Part shown: positions 59,233 through 64,000 of the stretch, piece after piece
Numbering within the stretch: position 1 is the first letter of the stretch
How the letters are laid out: each line of letters begins with the position of its first letter
DNA from: Lingula anatina
Lineage: Eukaryota; Brachiopoda; Lingulata; Lingulida; Lingulidae
NCBI RefSeq assembly: GCF_001039355.2
Contig: NW_019774836.1
Span: 404,714-468,713, forward strand
Length of the DNA: 64,000 nucleotides
Direction: 5' to 3'
Made by a program: the position numbers and the translations under genes
The notes under the pieces: model-generated
What the model was told of the DNA's origin: nothing
Databases searched by the model: none
What the model saw: the letters and a program-made list of their open reading frames with translations, nothing else

Positions 59233-60513
59233 GTAACTGATTTTGTATTCGTGATTTATAAAACGATTTACTGGTATTTTCCATTAACGTCAGAATTGGT
59301 TGTGCAAGTGCATTGGTCACTAAGTCAGCAATAATTACCAGATCATTGATAAAGCACGACACGGATTTGCAAATTCACAAGTCGGAAAATTAACAGTTCC
59401 ACATTTATAAATTTCTTAACCAACACCAAGTTTCTAGTTGTGCCATATGTAAGTGCCTGTTCAGCCCAGGTTGCCTAGGCAACCCAATTACGCGTTTCGC
59501 AGTACCGATCTTCTTCGTTTCGGGCGCAGGTGTACATCGCGACCCTGTAGCGTACTGCTCATTAGAGAAGAGCGCGTAAGCAGCAGTAACACTAATAATA
59601 GGTTGATATCCCCCTCCTCTTTCATTAACCCCTGAAGTCAAAATCCGCAGAAAATGGCTGCAAATTACTAAATATCAGAAACTATCATTTTATTCATTTT
59701 AGGGCTATGAAAATGTCGTTCTCCATTAATAACTCAAATGACAAGATGGAAATGGCTGCGTCATTACCTTACTGTCTCTCGTTCAAACAGTAAATCAATA
59801 TACCTGAGTAAATACAAAAACAACTCAAACAGATTCATGAAAATTGTTTCTTGCTAATTACACCTTAGCACAGGGGATATAATTGGTTATTGATGATTGC
59901 ATTTTTTTACGATTAAAAGGCGAACTCAACTGTTTTCCGAGGCATGAGGGGGCTTATTAAGTGGCAACCTAGAAGGACCTCTCAGAAGACACCCCTACCT
60001 TTACTAAAGTGCCACTTTTTTGTAGCACGAGCGTGTGTGAGCTAACGGCAGGCTATTACATCAACATCAGTACAGTCACATTGACACTGATGTACTGAAC
60101 TGAGATATGAGATGTACTGAGATAATAAATTTAATGCTGTACTAATCACGACATTTGGCGATAAACGCCGAATTTGTTGAAATATTCAGTGAGTCACAAT
60201 CAAATATTTATAAATCAAGGTAAAAGTTTTGCATAACGGCTGCATCATGGACGCTAAACACCCGCGTAATTTTCGAAGCTGCCACAAGAAATGTTATTTT
60301 ATGGTCCGCTTCAATGATAACAAGACATTTAACTGATATTAAAGTTAGATTCATACTTCATTTTCACGAAATGTTGACAGGTTTATTTCAGCTTCACTTC
60401 CTAAAGGTTTTTAGGCTGTGTTCAGAATAGAAGTTATCACACTGCATGTAGCAGGATTGGTCTATCTCAGCGGGGATTCTTGCTTAGGAGCAGTCAATTT
60501 AATCAGCTTAATC
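59233..60513. other. Intergenic with a palindromic X-box-like site
   Basis: No gene seen. GTTGCCTAGGCAAC at 59470-59483 is a perfect palindrome close to the RFX-factor X-box. CpG-containing sequence follows (CGCGTTTCGC, TTTCGGGCGC), then AT-rich sequence. Confidence 0.55.
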
Positions 60514-60560
60514 GTCTGCCCCCCCCCCCCCCCCCCTTTGCACAGCAACATGAACACGTC

Positions 60561-60689
60561 ATGGAACACAAAGTTTTCCTGACTTCACCCAAGAACTTCA
60601 AGTTAACGAGGAGGCGTACCAGCTACAGACAGCTGATTGCATTTATCATCCTGTGCATGGCGATATCGGTGTATTCAGTTCAAAATTAG
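60561..60689 (+). CDS. Candidate first exon or short ORF for a type II membrane protein
   Basis: A poly-C tract and TTTGCACAG form a strong-looking acceptor ending at 60545. The frame from the ATG at 60561 encodes 42 residues: a basic segment (KLTRRRTSYRQ) followed by a hydrophobic anchor (LIAFIILCMAISVYSV), then a stop. A GTGTAT donor inside codes could end the exon at 60669. This is the usual start of Golgi glycosyl- or sulfotransferases, and a sulfotransferase lies 1.5 kb upstream. The downstream exons would be outside the window, so the call is tentative. An identical copy is at 62861-62989. Confidence 0.3.
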   Translation: MEHKVFLTSPKNFKLTRRRTSYRQLIAFIILCMAISVYSVQN

Positions 60690-61100
60690 GGATTTTGGAT
60701 GGGAAAAATGCACGATTTCTCTTGTGTGTATGTATGTATGTATGTATGACAAATATAATGCACTGCTACCCTCATCGATTGCAATCGTTCAATGGCATGC
60801 TAATGTAGGCCCTATATACCAGCGTAACGAAACTGAAGGTCCGTGCAAAAGTAAGTTCGACCTCTATTGAATTATAATGGTTAGGGTTAGCCTGACCTAA
60901 GCGGGTCAAAATCTAGGGCGAGGCTTACCTGTACAAATGAATGGGAAGCGGACACTCTATCATGGGGGAATTTCTGGTACATGACACCGGACTCGTGGGC
61001 AGAGCATACAATAATAAGTACAGGGCAATGCTATACGTACCCTTGGGATACATGTGTCTGTGTCCTGATCTCGAGTGACCGTAAGGAAACCAAAGCCTGG

Positions 61101-61349
61101 GTTCCCATTCCTAGATAGATCTAACAAAACGACCCATCTCAAAGGGGTTTCTCGCTAAATTGCTTTCAGCTTAAGCGGCTTAGATGTCTGACACGCCTAC
61201 TGAAGCTGCTAAACGGTAATTAATTACCCACTAGCAGCTTCAGTAGGCGTGACAGACATCTAAGCCGCTTAAGTTGATTGAACTTTAGCGAGACTCCCCT
61301 TGGGGATAGATCGGTCCACAGTTAGTACGATAGGGTCTGGGAATGGGCC
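61101..61349. mobile_element. Fold-back element, GATCGATC family, best-preserved copy
   Basis: TTCCCATTCCTAGATAGATC on the left and a CTGGGAATGG end on the right. The inner arms CTTAAGCGGCTTAGATGTCT and AGACATCTAAGCCGCTTAAG are perfect complements, followed by ACGCCTACTGAAGCTGCT / AGCAGCTTCAGTAGGCGT around a TAATTAATTA centre. It can fold over almost its full length. Confidence 0.8.
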
Positions 61350-61451
61350 CTCATAAAAGATGTCAAGACTCACTCAGTCGTAAAGGGCTAGAAATTCTCA
61401 GACCGGTACCGTAGTTTACCCGTGAATGCAGAACGCAGAGGACCATACTGT

Positions 61452-62137
61452 GCTACTCTCTGACGACAGGGTGCGCTAGTAGTAGTAGTAGTCCGTTACA
61501 AAAATGTTCAAGAGCACAGTGTGATTTTGTATAGTATTATGTTGGTGCCCTGATATCAGACGCTGTGCTACCTAATAAAAGATGATATTTAATTTAAAAT
61601 GGATTTTCGGCTTGCAGTATATATACCGTCCATGTTCTATGTAGAGATTGTGATCAATGCAAGCAAGATATAAACAGTCAGCTAAAAATACATAACTTAG
61701 GGTACTGGTAGACTGTACAGATCTAAAATATAAAACTTTTTTACCTGACCCTTATTTCTATTATAGAAAATGACCAGTAAATTATGATTCTCCCTGATCA
61801 GTACAACATCCACCCGCCCTTTATGAATTAGCTGGATGTCGATTCGCTTGACAATCGTCAAGTTTAAATAACTCGATTTTTTAAATCTTTATTTCGATTA
61901 TATAACCGTATCGCAATGTAGACAAGGGTTAGCTCAGGCCTAGGAGAAAACAGACACAGTATTCTGCCATCGCAGTTCACTTTTAAGTTCGACTGACTCT
62001 GACATTGTGGTTGAAACGAAAGACATAAACCCTCTGATCTCAGGAGCCTCTAAAATGACCAACAAATCCCATACAACTACATGTATTTTGTAACAGACTA
62101 CTAGCTAGCGCACCCTGTCGTCAGAGAGTAGATGTGA
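61452..62137. repeat. Long-range inverted repeat pair
   Basis: CTCTCTGACGACAGGGTGCG and the following CTAGTAGT...GTTACAAAA at 61455-61505 recur in inverted form at 62090-62130 (AACAGACTACTAGC, CGCACCCTGTCGTCAGAGAG). The arms are about 45 bases and enclose about 600 bases with no gene. A related block sits in the 2.5-kb repeat near 31506. Confidence 0.65.
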
Positions 62138-62594
62138 AAGGTGGTTCTTCTCGGGGCCCTATTACATAACATGGAGAACAAATGGATTTGCGCACTTCAA
62201 TTGTGCTTGTTTACTGAATCGCCTGACATGTCACTGTCATGTAACAGGGGCTCGTGTCGGCCAGCGTGCACCTGGTACTGAGACAATGAAGTGACCTGCG
62301 TCCACACTGTGGGCTATGTCAGTAAGTAAGCCAGGAGTCAGTAAGCTAACAATATACGGTGCGTGTTGGGTTCCTGTAGTGAGATACGGTAAGTTTCGTG
62401 TTTCATATTGAGACACGGCATAAGTTTTCATATTCTGTATTGAGACACGGTAAGTTTCGATGTTTCGTAGTGAGATAAGTTTTGTGTTCCGTTGTGAGAG
62501 ACGGTATTATAAGTTTTCGTGTTCCGTTGTCAGACATGGAAAAATGCAATAGAGAAGAGTAAGTCGATTCTATAAATTGAAGTAATCTTAATAA

Positions 62595-62790
62595 TGGTGC
62601 CATTCAGAATAGAAGATCCGAGTATCAACTGATCCAAGGATCAAATATGGCGGACCCTACATGAAAAGAAGACCGTTTAATCCTGAAACGGTCTCTCCGC
62701 CTCTCACACGCCTCCCCAGGGGTACAGTAATTAAATCTCGGCTCCATTCGACCAGACGCGTGGGGATGCGTGTGAGAGGCGTATAACACC
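62595..62790. mobile_element. CATTCAGAATAG-family element, second subfamily
   Basis: GCCATTCAGAATAGAAGATC, GGATCAAATATGGCGGACC and CTCTCCGCCTCTCACACGCC follow in the same order as at 39111-39240. The far end is lost near the N at 62813. Confidence 0.55.
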
Positions 62791-62821
62791 ATCCCAGATA
62801 GCAATGAGCGGTNCCCCCCCC

Positions 62822-64000
62822 CTGCCCCCCCCCCCCTTTGCACAGCAACATGAACACGTCATGGAACACAAAGTTTTCCTGACTTCACCCAAGAACTTCA
62901 AGTTAACGAGGAGGCGTACCAGCTACAGACAGCTGATTGCATTTATCATCCTGTGCATGGCGATATCGGTGTATTCAGTTCAAAATTAGGGATTTTGGGT
63001 GGGAAAAATGCACGATTTCTCTTGTGTGCATGTATGTATGTATGACAAATAATACACTGCTACCCTCATCGATTGCAATAGTTCAATGGCATGCTAATGT
63101 ATATACCAGCGTAACGAAACTGGAGGTCCATGCAACAGTAAGCTCAACCTCTACTGATTTATAATGGTTAGGGTTAGCCTGACCTAAGCGAGTCAAAATC
63201 TAGGGCGAGGCTTACCTGTACAAATGAATAGGAAGCGGACTCTCTGTCATGGGGGACTCTCTGTCATGGGGGACTTTCTGGTACATGACGCCGGACTCGT
63301 GGGCAGAGCATACTGTAATTAGTACAAGGCAATGCTATACCCTTGGGATACATGTATCTGTGTCCTGATCTCGAGCGACCCAAAAGGAATCAAAGCCTGA
63401 GTTCCCATTCCTAGATCGATCTAACAGGATCGATCCATCTCAAAGGGGTTTCTGGCTAAATTGCTTTCAGCTTAAGCGGCTTAGATGTCTGGCACGCCTA
63501 CTGAAGCTGCTTAACGATAATTAATTACCCCCTAGCTGCTTCAGTAGGCGTGACAGACATCTTAGCCGCTTAAGTTGATTGAAATTTAGCGAGACTCCCC
63601 TTGAGGATAGATCGGTCAACAGTTAATTCCCGTGAATGCAGACCTCAGAGGATCACACTCTCTGTGTGATTTTGTATAGTATTATGTTGGTGCCCTGATT
63701 TCAGAGTACAGCTGTGCACCTTAACAAAAGATGGTATTTAACTTCAAAATGGATTTTCGGCTTGCAGTGTATGTACCTTCCATGTTCTATGTAGAGTTTG
63801 TGATCAATGCAAGCAAGATGTAAACAGTCAGCTAAAAAGACCTGTACAGATCTAAAATATAACACTTATAACCTGACCTTTATTTAATAGTTTTTATAGA
63901 AAATCACCAGTAAATTATATGATTCTCCCTGATCAGTACAACATTCACCTGCCCTTTATGAATTAGCTGGATGTCGATTCGCTTGACAATCGTCAAGTTT
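62822..64000. repeat. Duplicated block, second copy, running off the window
   Basis: It begins after the N at 62813 in poly-C and repeats 60514-61865 with scattered changes and a deletion matching about 61448-61510. It contains an identical copy of the 42-residue frame (62861-62989) and another GATCGATC fold-back (63401-63630). Confidence 0.8.
63401..63630. mobile_element. Fold-back element, GATCGATC family, duplicate-block copy
   Basis: Same structure as 61101-61349, with TTCCCATTCCTAGATCGATC at the left and the same complementary inner arms. The right end is truncated (TTAATTCCCG). Confidence 0.7.

Larger units (their letters stand above)
60514..61865. repeat. Duplicated block, first copy (partner of 62822-64000)
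   Basis: It begins in a poly-C tract and matches the window's last 1.2 kb with small indels. It contains a candidate exon (60546-60669), a complete fold-back element (61101-61349) and one arm of a long inverted repeat (near 61455). Confidence 0.8.

Noticed and set aside
1-64000. CRISPR arrays, operons, bacterial promoters, rRNA or tRNA genes
   Set aside because: None seen. Regular repeats here are microsatellites or hairpin elements, and the gene structure is eukaryotic.

Overview
The window is nuclear DNA from an animal. It is AT-rich, every multi-exon gene has spliceosomal GT-AG introns (one is GC-AG), it is full of (TA)n, (CT)n, (TTA)n and (TTTA)n microsatellites and small hairpin transposons, and the genes are scattered, not in operons. 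The gene set (secreted CAP/EGF/ShKT protein, proteinase K-like proteases, CARD caspase, STELLO-like glycosyltransferase, galactose sulfotransferase) suits an aquatic invertebrate such as a lophotrochozoan or a non-vertebrate deuterostome. Sequence alone does not settle the phylum.

Layout. 0.6-4.4 kb, + strand: an eight-exon gene for a secreted CAP-EGF-ShKT protein; its first (signal peptide) exon is tentative. 7.0-16.0 kb and 18.4-26.5 kb, + strand: two tandem copies of a secreted subtilisin/proteinase K-like protease, each with a TATA box, a non-coding first exon and 17 coding exons. Intron phases are identical, and 15 of 17 coding exons have identical lengths. 26.5-43.9 kb: no recognisable gene. 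This stretch holds several families of hairpin mobile elements and a 2.5-kb block present twice next to single Ns, probably two alleles placed in tandem by the assembler. 43.9-45.3 kb, + strand: a single-coding-exon STELLO/DUF288-type glycosyltransferase. 47.6-54.7 kb, - strand: a nine-coding-exon initiator-type caspase with an N-terminal CARD and an unusual 248-residue C-terminal tail rich in Gln, Gly, Tyr and Pro that contains eight perfect-length nonapeptide repeats. 54.9-55.15 kb: a 231-N gap. 57.4-59.0 kb, + strand: a two-exon galactose-3-O-sulfotransferase-family gene. 59.2-64.0 kb: repeats, a second false-looking duplication, and a possible first exon of another type II membrane protein.

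The genes do not form one pathway. Two encode predicted Golgi type II enzymes of glycan metabolism (STELLO-like and sulfotransferase), three encode secreted proteins, and the caspase is a cytosolic cell-death or inflammation protease. The most unusual biology is the caspase: a CARD, a catalytic domain with all key residues, and a repeat-rich low-complexity tail after the usual end of the small subunit. All exon models were read by eye from splice signals and reading-frame phase. They need transcript support, but the phases close exactly in every gene.
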